Shown one piece after another: positions 1 to 12,440 of a DNA stretch of 64,000 nt. Origin of the DNA: Tanypteryx hageni (Eukaryota > Arthropoda > Insecta > Odonata > Petaluridae); the NCBI GenBank assembly GCA_028673005.1, contig CM054113.1, positions 64,804,850 to 64,868,849 on the forward strand. The letters run 5' to 3'. Positions within the stretch are counted from its first letter, which is position 1. Every line of letters starts with the position of its first letter. The translations under genes were made by a program, and so were the position numbers. Below the pieces are notes generated by a model. That model saw nothing but the letters and a program-made list of their open reading frames with translations, was not told where the DNA came from and did not search any database.

Positions 1-432
1 AGCGTTCGACTAAAAAAGGATCATTTTTGAAGACTTTCTCCATCAGCCGACTTTTGATTGGCGTCTTCATAAGAGACGTTGGGAAGAATTAATTGCTTGT
101 CGGATGGACCCGAGGAGACAGCTGCTTTCCAAGATGAGGTCGGAGATGAGAGCGTCACGGATCGCTCGCGAAGAGAACTCCTTATACAAATATAGACTTC
201 GAACGATTGGTAATCTGTGAACGCTTTGAGAGACTTGTGACATGTCTTCGTTATAATACGATCGGACGTGACCTCGGTGATTTCATCGTCGATTCTTTTA
301 ATACGGGGAGAACTTTGGTTGAAGAATGTTTCGTCTCATTAACGTACTATGTCGTTCAGTTTGAAGGATATCGACTTAGGATTTTTTTGTGATAAAGTGG
401 TATTTCACGTCCTTTAATGGATGGTCTGAAGA
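1..432. other. gene-free flank
   Basis: No coding signal, RNA gene or repeat structure was recognised here up to the hAT MITE. Only short open frames occur, none with codon bias or a known motif. Confidence 0.5.
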
Positions 433-660
433 CAAGGGCGGATCCAGGCTTCATCCTTGGGGCTGAGGGGATAAAAAAATAAACTATCTATAAAATATCC
501 TCAAAAGCACACAGATTTAAGTATGTAATGCAAAATAAATACAGTGAAACATTATATCTTCAATGTATTATTTTTATTATTTTATTAATTTTTTCGGTAT
601 TCTAAAATCTTGGGGAGGGTAATTACCCCCTTCACCCCTCTCTCCCTGGATCCGCCCTTG
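433..660. mobile_element. hAT-type MITE with perfect 8-bp target-site duplication
   Basis: A 228-bp non-coding element with a perfect 16-bp terminal inverted repeat: CAAGGGCGGATCCAGG at the left and its reverse complement at the right end. It is flanked by the 8-bp direct repeat TCTGAAGA at 425-432 and 661-668. An 8-bp duplication with ends of this type is diagnostic of the hAT superfamily. The interior is AT-rich with no open frame, so mobilisation would have needed a transposase from elsewhere. The intact duplication argues for a fairly recent insertion. Confidence 0.85.
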
Positions 661-668
661 TCTGAAGA

Positions 669-2272
669 ATCGATGATGCCTTGTTGTTTGAGAGATTTTG
701 AGATCAAATGTTTGAGCGCTTTTACGGTGGGAAAATTATTGGGAAAGATACAGAGATGAATTGGTGGGGTCAGCTAATGGCTTGTGTCAAAGCGACTATG
801 TGGGTTACTCCTACGTTTTGAATTTTATTAGGGTCGTCGAATCGCAACAGGATGCGAGTACTTCTCGGTTGAAATGCGTGTGGTTTTTTCAATCGTTTTA
901 TCGCAGTATTAGGTATCTATATCAATTGTTTCAATGGAGTAGTTAGTGGTTTAGTAGGTAACGTTTGGACTCCAGAAGGAATGTGCATAAAAATATCTCT
1001 TAGAGATTTTATCAAGTTATTTGATTTTGTCTCCGTTTATTTTTTTTACTGATAAATCAGATCGTAATAGAGTAATTGTGCGCATAATATATTGACTCAG
1101 TGGCGTAGCAGCGTACGTGATGCGAGGGGACCTACCGACGGAGGGGGGGAGGGCTCTAAGAAGCACTAAAATCAGTTTTTATGCGTATGACCACAAAATA
1201 ATATTTTATATCTTATCATTATATCAAATTAATAATTATTAAAATTTCTTTTATTATGATTATGCTAAAATGTTATATTTGCGTCCACTCTTTGTTTTAC
1301 AAAAGAGGGAACCCGTCATTAATTCTTTCAGCAAGGCCGACGCCATTTTCCTACCATATCGCTTTTAAGGAAAAGGTCGAATTTCGACGGGCGCATTTGA
1401 AATAATTACTTATCAATAATATTTTGCCAGATTGGAAAAAATCATAAACAGCCTACTAAATAAAAGACTTCAGCAATTTCACCGCTACATTTTTCCACCC
1501 AGAATCACGCGTTTGGTACTCGGAGCGATAAATCAGCTCGTAGCAGACGGGAAAAACTCCAGATTCGTTTCATCGCTCGAGACTGGTGGCGGAAAAAAAT
1601 TTAAACTCGGTCCCAACGCGAGTCGTCGCTTCCAAGTTGACGCTGCACAACTTCGACTCGAAAAAGACTGAACTACGTGTTGCGGTTTCGGAGCTCAAAT
1701 GTGCAGTGGCATTTCGGAGGCGAATACGGATATGAACTGAGGCGGAGGCAAAGTTGCACGCAAGCAATTTGGGAAATCGGGATTCCACGCCATCGCTCCT
1801 ACTCGGTCGTCCGCAAAGTTGTTGTGGGAAGGTTTCTCCCCCTCCCCTTTCCCGTCCCTTCCTCTCCCCCCCTCACCCGTTGGAAATTTGCCGAGTGACT
1901 GAGGGAAGCCACATATAACTATGACTACATCCCTCGCGACATAAAGTTAGGAATAGTGACTATTATCATGCGCTAGGCCCCACTACTCGCACTGTGCGGC
2001 GAATGATTAATTTGAAGTTGAATTAGTTAGCTCATGCTCGTGGCTTGTACCCCTTTAATGGCATGGGAAATTTTAAGTGTATAAAGTTTTGAGTTAATCG
2101 CTTAAGCTTGTCTTCTATATAATATGTTTGCCGGCAGTGGTTGTCTATACTCGTATGCATAAAATAGAAGGCATGCGTGCCCGTATGTTCGTTCGTATAT
2201 CAAGAACCACTGGTCCAATTTCGATCGAAGTTTCAGCGCTTGATCGTTGGTGATATTAATAAGTTAATGAGT
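669..2272. other. gene-free region with one possible hAT end
   Basis: No supported gene. At 1097 a string starting CAGTGGCGTAGCAGCG resembles a left hAT terminus, but no matching right end was found, so it is probably a truncated copy. 1800-1890 is pyrimidine-rich. Short open frames at 1432-1898 overlap on both strands and look random. Confidence 0.4.
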
Positions 2273-3536
2273 CAGGCGCGTAGCGTCAATGGTTCCAATG
2301 GTTCTATCGAACCAAAGCCCGGAGCTCGAGGGAGCCCGGAGGGCCCGTGTTGAACAAATCTTTTTTATGTTTAAGAAGCGCTTTTCAGATATGTAATTTA
2401 TCTTTGCAGTAACGCAACCAAAACATTTCCTTTGTGCCTGTGACCCTTGGGCAATTGTTGGATACCTGACGAAGAATTGTCAAAAGTACGAATTTGTAGT
2501 ACAAAATACCTGATAACCAATTCCCATTTCTAACGAATCTAATCTAATTCTACCACGTCAAAATTTCTTCAGTTTGAAATGCAGGACCTCGGTAAAGCTG
2601 CTGCTTTGTTAAAAGATGCATACGATAATTTGAAATTATATAGGGACTAGTTTTAATTCTGTGCTTCAGACATGGCTAAAAGATGGAGAGCATCAAGCCA
2701 GAGCTCAGAAAATGAAAGACTTCGAAGCGTAAGACATTTAGACGAGCTTGCAAACGGCATCAGATTGAACGAGCCTGGGAAATTATTTGAGATCAATTTT
2801 TTTATAAATTGCTTGACATATTTCTAATGCAACTAAATTTAGCTGTTTGCTGCCCCAACAAATGCTTTCATATACAGATGATGAACTATTTAACGCTGCA
2901 ATCAACTTAGCAAAAGCCTACCCTGATGAACTTACAACAGACATAGGCCCTCTAATTGTATCTTTTCGGCCCAGCTTTAAAACTCAAATTAATCAATTTC
3001 ATTCTGTATATAATTTAGGATATATGTTAATTGTAGAAAATTTTGTATTAGCTTCAACATTTTCAGATATATGTACGTTTGCTATTTCTTCCACTTCCTG
3101 TTACTGTTGCTACATCATGACGCATATTTTCTAAGTTTAAATAATAAAAAGCTTTCTAAGTAGCTCAATGGGGTAAGTGCGGTCATTTCAGTGGCCTCAC
3201 AATTATTATTTCCCGTGCTATTGAAATTGACACCTCAGCAATTGTTACTAATGTTACGGAAAGAAAAGCCCGCAGGGAAAATTTTTCTAAATACATAGTA
3301 AATTATAGGTACTACCCAATATATATGTCTTTCTGTAATAGGTGTATTTTTAATATTATGTACAGTTATATTCATAAATGCGAAAACGATTTCGTTATAT
3401 TTTTATTCATAAAAAATCCAATTAAAAAATCGTATTTTATCAAAAAAAGATCACGTTAAATTTTTTTCAAAATATATATGGGGAGGAGGGCATAATGGAG
3501 TCTCGAACCAGGGCCCGGCATCGTCTTGCTACGCTG
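2273..3536 (+). mobile_element. decayed hAT element carrying ZMYM1-like transposase remnants
   Basis: The left end at 2273 reads CAGGCGCGTAGCG. The right end at about 3527-3536 reads GCTACGCTG, an imperfect inverted match typical of hAT termini. Between them lie pieces of a transposase-like protein (separate pseudogene entry). The flanking 8-mers (2265-2272 and 3537-3544) do not match, so the insertion is old or one end is misplaced. Autonomous hAT elements are several kilobases long; this copy is about 1.26 kb and must be internally deleted. Confidence 0.5.
2578..3290 (+). pseudogene. hAT transposase / ZMYM1-like protein fragment
   Basis: Three blocks read like the C-terminal half of the ZMYM1-like, DUF4371-type hAT proteins common in arthropods. 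The first, near 2578-2650, gives a helical stretch beginning MQDLGKAAALLKDAYDNLK and then a stop. The second, 2730-2830, gives KLFEINFFINCLTYF, then a stop. The third, 2847-3085, carries DDELFNAAINLAKAYPDEL followed by a YMLIVENFVLASTFSDI region that corresponds to the hAT dimerisation domain. A last piece at about 3218-3285 ends in ERKARR, like the family's usual basic tail. The signature ERSFSKL segment is missing. Stops and frame changes separate the blocks, so it cannot encode an active enzyme. The assignment is from memory of the family, not an alignment. Confidence 0.5.
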
Positions 3537-4446
3537 GTGTAATTCCAAATATAATAAAATCCCAGGTTCGTTCGTTCGTCCGTCCGTTCGTGCGTAACTG
3601 GTGGTAAAAATATATTAAAAGTCAAATAGCTTGATCAAATTTGTACAGATAACAATGAAATTTGGTGGAAATGATCTGCTCATAAGTTAAAATGCTCTGG
3701 CGAAGAAAATTTACGATAAACGTCCAGAGTTCGAGTCCATGGCTGGTGATACATTCCCCATAACAAACCGAAGAAATCGATTTTTCGACCCGCAGGCTTT
3801 TTTTATTTTGCAAAATTAAATTAGAAGTAATTGACCTACGATATTCGGATAAAAGCCCTTCGAAAGGAAAATAAACAAAGATTCTTATTCTTATCGTCGA
3901 TATTTGCTTTCGGTTCGAAATCGCTCGAACTTTGCATAAAAATTCAAAATTTCATGCAATATTGCGTTTTTTGTGAAAGATTCCCATGACGACAGAACAG
4001 ATTGTTGAACTCTAGATCCTCATTATTGTATGCTTTCTTATATATGCATAAAATTGACACGATGCAAAACCATGAAAATTTAAGAGTCCATGTTCACAAC
4101 ACAACATATCATGGAAAATTAATCCCAGGCGAGGGTCGCACTTTCACAAAAAACGTCGTTTTAAAACAGCTGTAACACTAAACATTAAATCTTCAAACAG
4201 GTTTTGCCAAAAATAAACAATACAAAACAATTAAAGAAGTTTTAGTTTGAGAAATTAAAAAACGTTTTTTCATTCGCGGTGTTTTTCAGGAGAAAATTTT
4301 TACCAACTCGAATTTCTATTTTTAGATTTCTATTATTATCCCGTCATTTTTTACGGTCGTCGCTAGTTAGTATTAAAAAACAAAACGTTTGTTTCGAACA
4401 AAAAATATTAAAAACCATGACACGACCGAATTTATTCTATGTGCGG
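3537..4446. other. gene-free region with GTTC-type short repeat
   Basis: No gene supported. 3567-3596 is a degenerate tetranucleotide run (GTTC/GTCC). A tRNA-like B-box string, AGTTCGAGTCC, occurs near 3727-3737 with an A-box-like string upstream; this may be an old SINE head, but no tail is visible. Confidence 0.35.
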
Positions 4447-4749
4447 AGCGGCCCTAGGTATTTTGGCACCCCGGGTGCCAAAATACATTTCAGCGCCCCC
4501 TTCCGATAATAGAAGATGACATTTAAACGTATGCGTTCATTTATTTATTGCACCTTAAAAATGAAAGCAGTGAATACGAAAACTGAAGGAACGCTATTGA
4601 TATTCTGCCTTTTCAGCGTTATAAATATTGCTAGCATACGTTTATCTTCTTGCAAGCAAGATGTATACATTTGATCCGGATAACGCCCCTAGACCTAGGT
4701 TATGGCGCCCTAGGCAACCGCCCAGCTCGCCGGTATCTCAGGCCGGCCC
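4447..4749. mobile_element. possible hAT-like MITE with internal palindrome
   Basis: The left end (AGCGGCCCTAGGTA...) and the reverse complement of the right end (AGGGCCGGCCTGAGATACC) align with gaps as an inverted repeat. Just inside the left end, 4458-4486 is a near-perfect palindrome with 14-bp arms (GTATTTTGGCACCC and its complement). No target-site duplication was found, so class and borders are uncertain. There is no coding capacity. Confidence 0.4.
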
Positions 4750-6600
4750 TAAATAAGCGGAATAATAGGTGAAACACTGCTTAATTGCGGCCAACATGTC
4801 GTTGAAGTTATGTATTTTACTCAACCGTTTTATGGTTACAGGAGTTAATGGATAATATTGATTAGTGCAGTGGAATAAAACAAGGAATACCATAATTTAT
4901 CCTGCATTAAAAAAATGAAAATGGGATTTTAGTTTGATAGTTTAATTTTTCCCAGGTATCAATTCTTTAGTGATCATTAAAATTACAGCGTGTTATAATA
5001 AGGTGAAACTATTTTATGTGAAAAATTATATAATATAGATTGAAATTTGAAATATCGAGCTTTGCATGCTAATTTTCAAATAAATGTTACCAATTCTCAT
5101 AGAAATTTAACGTTTTATAAATAAAGAATTACCTCAGTCATTTTCCTTATTAATGCTTCAATATGTACGTGCGCGGTTATTGGTACATTTGATTTTATCG
5201 GAAATATGGAACAAAACGTTATCTGAACTGTTTAAGTAACTTATTTAACTGGTTTACAATAGTTTTTTGGTTAAATTTTGATCGATTTTGCTTTTGTTTA
5301 AGAATTAATGAACAAATATGACACTTAAATTGGTAAAGTTCCCATCCGTTTAATTCTATCTTTGCCTCCTCAGACCTATTTTCTTCTTCCTCATTTCTCT
5401 CCCCCCGCCTCCTTCAAGTCGATCTCCCCCGCCTACTTCAAGTCGATCTCCCTCCACCCGCCTCCTCCCTTTCCGTACTCTCTCCCTAATCGCTTAGCGC
5501 CACCATTACACTTTTTCCGCCCACCTCATCCCCCCTACCACCTTCTACAGTGGTACTCACGCTTCCTTATCCCTTACTAACCACTTTCCACTGACGTCAA
5601 ACCCTCTTAAAAGTGTTCACTTTTGCCATTTGCGCGCGTTACACCGCTGTCGTTTTTAAAGTTCATGGGAACACATCCTCGTTTCGAGATGTTCCCCCCC
5701 TTTCGCTCCTTCCTCTACCCCGCTCCATTCCCCTCGTCCTTTCACTCCAGCCATCCCTTAAAATTCTTTCTCTTATCACCTTTTCCGAGAGTGCTTCTCT
5801 GCATCCCTTCTCCCGAAGCCCTCGAGCATTGTATTCTCATGCTGATGAGGTCCGTTTTTTCATTTCAGGCCCGCTTCCCGAAATTCTAAGAAATGTATTT
5901 TTAGCGAGTGCGAAATATTTCTGCGATTATCTTTTTCCAAGTTTTCAATTCAAAGCATATCCTAATATTACTTTCGATTGCTAAAATGGAAACTTAAAAA
6001 TAACTATTACAGTATCTTTAGTACTTTCCAGTGACCTATACAAAGGGGAATAATTTCTCTCGCGGTAAAAGCATCGTTGATGATTTCTCGCAGTATCCGA
6101 TTGTTGGGCGATGTTTAACTTTTCCGATTGGCAATTTAAATCCGGAATCCAAAAATTATGTACGGTATTTATAAGCTTAAAAAATATTTGAACTAGACAA
6201 AATAGATATGGATTTACTTATACTTTTCCATTTTTATTTAGTCGAGTCAAAAGGTTTATGCTTTTCCATCATTTTTATATGATTTGTGCGCTTTTATTAG
6301 GCATAATGAGTCGCATGAATTTATAATCGCATGAGAGTCCTGTAAGTATAATTTCATGTCGTTACTCATTTTTTAAAGCTCCTTTATCCCAAATAATTTT
6401 ATCAATTATCATTTTTAATAGCTAGAAGGACTTTTTCGAAAAATCCTTCCTCTTCTTTAACGCGGTATCTAATTTTCTCTTAATGTTAACTGATCCATTT
6501 AAAGGTAAGGAATTATTAGTTGGCTGTTTGTTTAGAACAGGAAAATCCTTTATACTATGACGCGCCTCTTTCTTTCTTAGCACGTTTTCTTAAAAGAATG
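4750..6600. other. gene-free AT-rich region
   Basis: No gene supported. 5380-5850 is pyrimidine-rich; its long open frames translate to Pro/Ser/Phe-rich low-complexity strings and are rejected. The rest is AT-rich with no motif recognised. Confidence 0.45.
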
Positions 6601-6604
6601 AGAT

Positions 6605-6888
6605 ATTTGGAAAATTGTTTTTGATTTTGATGGCTCTTATTAATCTATGAATTTTCCATTAATTGCATTTTCCGAGTAGTATGTAGTTTTTCCACTACGT
6701 GGCTCCAAAATCGGGGAAGTCAAAATTTCCAGTAGGCATTGGAGCCAAGCTACTGATGTTATTTGGAAATTCTTTTTTAATTGGATAGTTCTTATTAATC
6801 TATAAATTTTTCAGTGATTGGATTTTACAAGTAGCTCATAGGTTTTTCCGCTAGGTGGCTTCAAATTCGGAAAATTCCAAACTTTGAA
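6605..6888. repeat. diverged tandem duplication, about 125 bp, period 156 bp
   Basis: 6605-6728 and 6761-6888 are two direct copies. They share in order: TTTGGAAA, a T-rich stretch, CTTATTAATCTAT, a TTTTCC/GTAG block, GTTTTTCC, CTA(C/G)GTGGCT, CAAA, TCGG and AAAATTCC-like blocks. They differ by many substitutions, so the duplication is old. No coding frame is conserved. It may be an ancient tandem insertion of a mobile element or a local duplication. Confidence 0.65.
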
Positions 6889-9368
6889 ATGATATTTTGT
6901 AGCCAAACTAAAGAAGCTAAAGGAGTTCATGGATGGGAAGGTCTAGTGAGGATCAACATAGTGACTGTTCGTATTGTCCCCTCCCCTTTGGGGAAAATTT
7001 TTAATGCTTCTATCTCCTTCTTTAGCAAGGGTATCTTACTTGTGATCATTTTTCTCATTTGGATAAAATGTCCCTCTTATTTGACGCCCCAACTGGATCT
7101 GTTTCGCTGACAACGACTCGAATTATGCATCGCATTAGGTATTTTAAATAATTCAGCCACATTAACCTTTCCATCTTTTATCAGCGTTAAATGCAACGTC
7201 GGTCCCCGAAAGATCATTTTAGCAAAAGCATCAAGAGTAGATTAAGGCAATGTGACGTTTTCTTCGCGCAACATTATAACCGCGACCTAAGTGATCTCCA
7301 GTCGATAAACGACCCAACCCCACCTGATACCCCGCTCCTGTTCCTTTTAAGCTCATGACATTAGCGCCAGGCATTACGTCAGAGCTCTTCGTTCGAACCG
7401 TGGAAACCGGATAATTTCAATTAATTGCGTGAAATTTCATTTTTGTAAACTGTTTCCGACTGCGTAGTTTCGCTTTGCATTGAAGTTTTCAGATGCCTAG
7501 CGCTGCGTAACACGCCTCGCTGAATGTAATTTAAATGTTAGGATCACGCGTATTGAATTAAAATAGTACAAAATAGTCCACTTACGTGGACTATGGGTGT
7601 CGTAGCTCAATGGAATATCATTTGAATAAAAACGTCAATTAGCAGTTTAAAAGGAAATTTTGTAAAACTTTGTGTATTAATCCCATATTTCGAAGTGGAA
7701 GTTTTATTAAACTTGTAAAATTGTCAGTTCGAGTTTGTATAAAAACGAGCGGGCGGATCGTTTTCAATCCCCATTATATTTCAGGAATGGAAATTATTAA
7801 TTAAACAAAATGTTTGATTTATAATATAATTGGTGTATGCTATACAACGAGTAGAAATTGCCATTAATTTGTCTGCGTGTATTATGCGCTTGTGGTTGTT
7901 CTTTTGCTGCTTAGCGAATCTGCGTGAATGCTTTTATGTTAATTTTCCGCGTACATGCAGCTCATTCTTCGCTATTCTCCTTGCGGTTGACCCACTACTG
8001 CTTTCGGAAATTCCAGTCAACTTTTTCTTCCAAATGCGTCATCCACAGAGCGATGAATAGATAATTCACTGGAACGATTATTAATATCCTTCAAGTGATC
8101 GCTGGTGCTATTATTCGCGAAACTAATTTGTAAACATCACTTTACGTTTCAGCGGCCTAAATTGGATCAAAATTATTAACTGATGAATCAAGTGTACTAT
8201 TTTTGTCTGTTATTCTCTCTTTTATAAATTTGCTATTGATGGCAAATCGATGCTTTTTTCTGTCATATTTGCTTTAAATTTGAGCTCTTTTCTGTCTTTA
8301 GATCCCTGCTAAAATCAATTTGACGATTTGAAGCAATGCCTTCATAACTAAAGTGACCAACCATATTGATTTTCAGCATCTTTTCGTGATTTATGTACTG
8401 ATTCTCGAATACTCATTCATCCTTCATTCTAGTCTTCTGTCTTACGACAGGTCCTACCAATTCATTGATTGGTTTGACTAGGGAATATACATACATTGTG
8501 TGGTGGATTCCCGTTGCCTTCCACACCGGACAGACACACAGATGGGAGGAGGGAAACCCGGTGCCGGCATTTACCTACTCTTTGCAAAGAGGACCAAGGG
8601 GGCCAACTGTGGAACGTCCCTTCCGAAGTATTATTACTCATTATTTCATAAATTGCCTTAAGGAACTCTCTTAGCTTCAAGATATTTTCACGCTTCCATT
8701 TCTCTCCCCTTTCCATTTAACGCGTTTCTGTGACCATATAAGTTGTGTATATCGTTCTTTAATCGAATGAATTTAAATCGTAGAATATTCGTGCTAACTG
8801 TTACAAATATTTTTCTAATTTTCGGAGTTGGTCCTCCAATTTTTAGAAAAAGAAGTTACTGATTTTTTTAAATTCACTCGGGCAGGATTTTTAAATTTGT
8901 AATTTTTATGAGCAAAAAAAGCAATTTGTAATGTTTTTGGGCCGAAATGAATTTGTCCTTCTAATAGTTTACTCATTTCTTATATCTCGTTATTTAGACC
9001 TTGCGTGACAGAAAGGTACTCTAAAGAGAAAAATAAATTTTTATAATCCACTAGTGAGCAATACTTTTTCCAGTAATTATTAGGTCCCGTTTTCATAGCT
9101 ATCGAATTTATAAGGCATCTGTTGAACAAGCGATCGATTGAGGAACTTTCCTTAACTACTTCTCGTGAAACTAAATCGAGGCAATTCGGCTACTTGATTT
9201 TTCGTGGGCGTCCCGTGTAACCTGTTGCTAGCGACTTGCCAGATAGAGAAAGGGAGAGAAAGATAAGTAATGTCGAAGGAGGCTAATTCGAATGTGCGCG
9301 CGTGGGCAGACGGCGTACGTCATCTTGCTCCTAGAAGTATTCGCCCGATCCGAAAAATCGAAAGAAAG
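6889..9368. other. gene-free region
   Basis: No supported gene. It contains the truncated SINE-like segment described at 8462-8700 and otherwise AT-rich sequence with scattered short open frames on both strands. Confidence 0.45.
8462..8700 (-). repeat. SINE-like repeat, truncated copy
   Basis: 8550-8625 matches the minus-strand repeat at 22768-22830. Shared strings include AAACCCGGTGCC, CTACTCTT and a CCAAGGGG core. The sequence towards 8462 reads like the 3' half of a SINE. The tRNA-like head seen in the 22.9-kb copy is absent, so this copy is 5'-truncated. Orientation is inferred from the other copy. Confidence 0.4.
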
Positions 9369-9420
9369 TTATTTTAGTCGTTTATGGCCAACAAACACGC
9401 TGCTTTTTCCCCACTTGTTG

Positions 9421-9438
9421 CCCCCCCCCCCCCCCCCC
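9421..9438. repeat. C18 homopolymer run
   Basis: Eighteen consecutive C residues follow TTGTTG. Such a run can form a four-stranded G/C structure and is prone to length errors. No gene context supports a regulatory role. Confidence 0.9.
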
Positions 9439-11368
9439 TGATTACCATAACGTATTTTGCAAAGCGAACAGAGAGCCCACTCGAGTCTTGCGTAGGACTG
9501 TATTTTGGGCGAGCCTGTAATTTCGGGTGATTTTCGTCTCGTCGCACTCGACGCGTCTTTCCGCTTTAGCGTTCGACGATCTTTCATTCGCTTACCTGTT
9601 GTTTGTTTATTATTTTTCCTCCCTTCCCGTCATAACAATCCATAGCTTCGCAGCACTTCGAAACCTAATGGACTCGCGACATAATTCCTGTATGGGACAC
9701 GTTCCGAGCGACGTAGTCGCCTCCCACTCCGACGTTTCCTTTCCGAGCTTCTCCTTGGCAAGGGCGACGCGAACCATTCCCCGCGCGCGCACTTCTTCCT
9801 TCGGCTTATTGGTGGGCCGCCATCGGCCATTTTCAAACGCATTTGCGTCATTCGTCCGCGTCCTCCGGTTGCCGAGGAATATTTTTCTTCCGTGCTCCAG
9901 TAAAATCCAGCATTGTTCAATTAGCTCGGAAGGATGCTGCGAAGGATGGTTTGTATTTATATTTTTTATCTGGAGGTTAAATAAATAAAGGAACAACTTT
10001 TCTCCAGGTTGGCGGTATTAAAAATGCCGTGATCCCGGCCAACCCTCGTTATAAAACTCGACAGCTGTCTGAATGGCACTTTATGAAAGTCTTTGGAAAA
10101 AAAGTTTGCTTGTCTAAATTTATCTTACTTATCGTCGAGGAGTTTTTAGGAGAATTTGATAAAAATTGCAAGAAAATTTCTTACGACCAAGGATTTGGTT
10201 AAGCATGAAAGTTCGCGCAAAAAAAGTCTTCCATTTTATCTGGAATTAAAAAGCATTTCTTCCGAGAAATTTGGCAGAGAAACTTTTCCACTTTCGAATA
10301 CATTCGCCGAAGAATAATTTTGTTGCTATTATTATCGCCCTTAATTAATTCTAAACAAGAAAACTTTGGCATACTTAAAAGCAAAAGTTGTTTATGTTAT
10401 TAAAAGCGAGAAAGTTGCCGTAGCTTCAAAGTAAGCCAAAATAGACGTTCCGGTCATTTATTCCTTTTCAGTCTCCTTTTAAGCGTAAATCATGATTAGT
10501 TTTTAGCGTGCCTTTGCGATTTATATTCGCTTAAAATTGAGGAAAATCCTTGTAATTGAAAGTTAAATAGGAAATCTTCAAATTTCCTCGCGCCTTCTGG
10601 AGTATATTTGAAGACTGATCGAATTCTCAAAATTCTTTTGTATAGCGAGAAAATTAAAAGAAGCAATGGCGTGGAAATGGCTTTAAGCGAAGGATTTTTT
10701 AATGTAGGAGAGAGGGAGAGATGAGAGGAAGGAGAAGGAATGTTGAAAGGAAATGGAAAGGAGAGTAGGGGATTGTGGGAGGAGGCGATGGCTGCCTTAT
10801 GGACAGAGGAGATCTTTGTTTGGAGCGTCCTGTGCGCCGAGGGAATTTTCAGATGGATATATTCAGATTTGAATCGCCGAGCTCGGCTTTATTCGAGATC
10901 AGACATGATCTAATTAGCGAGATAGTTCGTTCGCATTTCAAAGTCCGTTCTAATTAAACAGTGCGTTTTTATTTTTGTCAGAAGGCGCTTTCGGGAGAGG
11001 CTGCGTTGTGAGCATTTTTGGCCCGACGATTTTTATCTGTTTATCGCTATGTGTAGCGGGTTTTAATTCGTTGAGATCAACACGCACGATACGTTAGGTT
11101 CCTGTCCAGTGCGGGATTCGAACCTGCAATCTTGGATTAATTAAACGCGGCCGTTTTATTAATACGACCCAGTGGATTTATTCTACCACGAAAAATATGT
11201 CAGCGGGTGCCTTTATTTAAATTCATATACGATGTAATGAACGACATTTTTTGTTCGCCCTCAAAAATTCCTTTTGGCTAAACGGTCGAGGTTTTTTTAA
11301 ATAAGCGAATAAAAATCCAATTAAAAAAGGCATTTATCTCGGACATCCCCAATAGCCATACTTATTTT
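9439..11368. other. CpG-rich segment then gene-free AT-rich DNA
   Basis: 9520-9890 is CpG-rich and open in several frames on both strands, but no frame shows a domain or a splice context. The rest is AT-rich. At 11100-11200 the minus strand carries a tRNA-like B box (GGTTCGAATCC) and a GGTAGAAT string, probably an old SINE head. 10680-10790 is purine-rich. Confidence 0.35.
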
Positions 11369-11520
11369 CAAATTAAAAAATAAGCGCTTCGCTATCAAAA
11401 ACGGAAAAAGGAAGTATGTATTTAGGTATCTCGAATAGCCATGACAAGGTTGTTGGAGATACCTCTGGCAAGTATCTACTTTTTCAATTTTTGATATCGA
11501 AGCGCTTGTTCTTGAATTTG
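11369..11520. repeat. foldback (hairpin) element
   Basis: The 33-bp arms 11369-11401 and 11488-11520 are inverted copies with a few mismatches (core AAGCGCTTCG and its complement). A second, inner inverted pair is GGTATCTCGAATAGCC at 11425-11440 against 11448-11463. The whole 152 bp could fold into one hairpin. The inner motif, reverse complement of a GGCTATT-GAGATACC type string, is shared with the foldback copies near 13.1, 25.7 and 40.5 kb. Confidence 0.7.
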
Positions 11521-12119
11521 TTTTCAGCCGTGAGACCAGCTCGATAATTATTCACTGAATTATTTTTCAATTTGATTTTTATGGGCTTATTTCTTTAATT
11601 TGTTTTTTTTTAATCGTACGAAGAGCTCAAAATTCTTAACAAATTACTTGAAGTTTTATGCTTTACCTATTTGTAACTATGTTACGTTTTTAATCGCACC
11701 GAGACGAGAACTGCTTTTATTCGAACCTACATTCCTAATTCATCTAAATGCGATCGCTTAGCTTACTCGACGTAATGTACGCACACATCCGATCATAAAT
11801 CCATTTCCGTCGTCGTGTGGAGTCTGTAGATTTTCCGCGCCTTTATTTTGAAAGCGTTTTCGCCCCTTTGTTTACCTCAACTATTAATTCAAGTAAATAT
11901 TTTCGTCCTTCTCGCCTCGTGTTCGACAGCTCTCGCCATTTCATCATTTAAAAAGGGTCGTTTCATTTTATTTTTTGTAATTCCTCGTGTTCGCTGGCGC
12001 GTTCGGCGTTTTCCGTGATTCACCTAACAACACGTCACCGAATTACTTCCGTACCGTTATCACGTCGTTTTAGAGCGAAAGAAAAGGGGAGAGGAAGGAG
12101 GGGGACCTCCTACGACGTG

Positions 12120-12440
12120 TTTATATCGTTGGCAGGGAGAGGGGTAGGAGGGGAGTCGTGAAGGGGGAATTGGGAAGGGGGTGTTGAGAGGGAGTTTGGA
12201 GGAGGGGGAGTTGGGAAGGGAAGGGAGTTGAGAAGGGGGAGTTGGTAAGGGAGTCACGAGGGGGGAGGAGTTGGGAAGGGAAGGGAGTTAGGAGGGTGGA
12301 GGAGTTGGAAGGGAAAGAAGTTGTGAAGGGGAATTGGGTAGGGGGTTGGGAAAGGGGAGGAGTTGGGAAGGGAGTTAGGAGGGAGAAGGAGTTGGAAGGG
12401 AAGGGAGTTGGGAAGGGGGAGAGTTGGGAAGAACGGCCAA
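12120..12440. repeat. GA-rich minisatellite
   Basis: Purine-rich tandem array of variable units built from GGGAAGGGAGTT and GGGGGAGTTG. The reverse strand reads as long Pro/Ser/Phe/Leu open frames (through about 12831) that are low-complexity artefacts. The tract can form triplex DNA. Nearby sequence to 12600 remains GA-rich but is not clearly tandem. Confidence 0.8.

Noticed and set aside
9610..9996. Overlapping frames on both strands of the CpG-rich 9.5-9.9 kb segment
   Set aside because: Open in several registers because stop codons are rare in GC-rich DNA; no domain in any frame.
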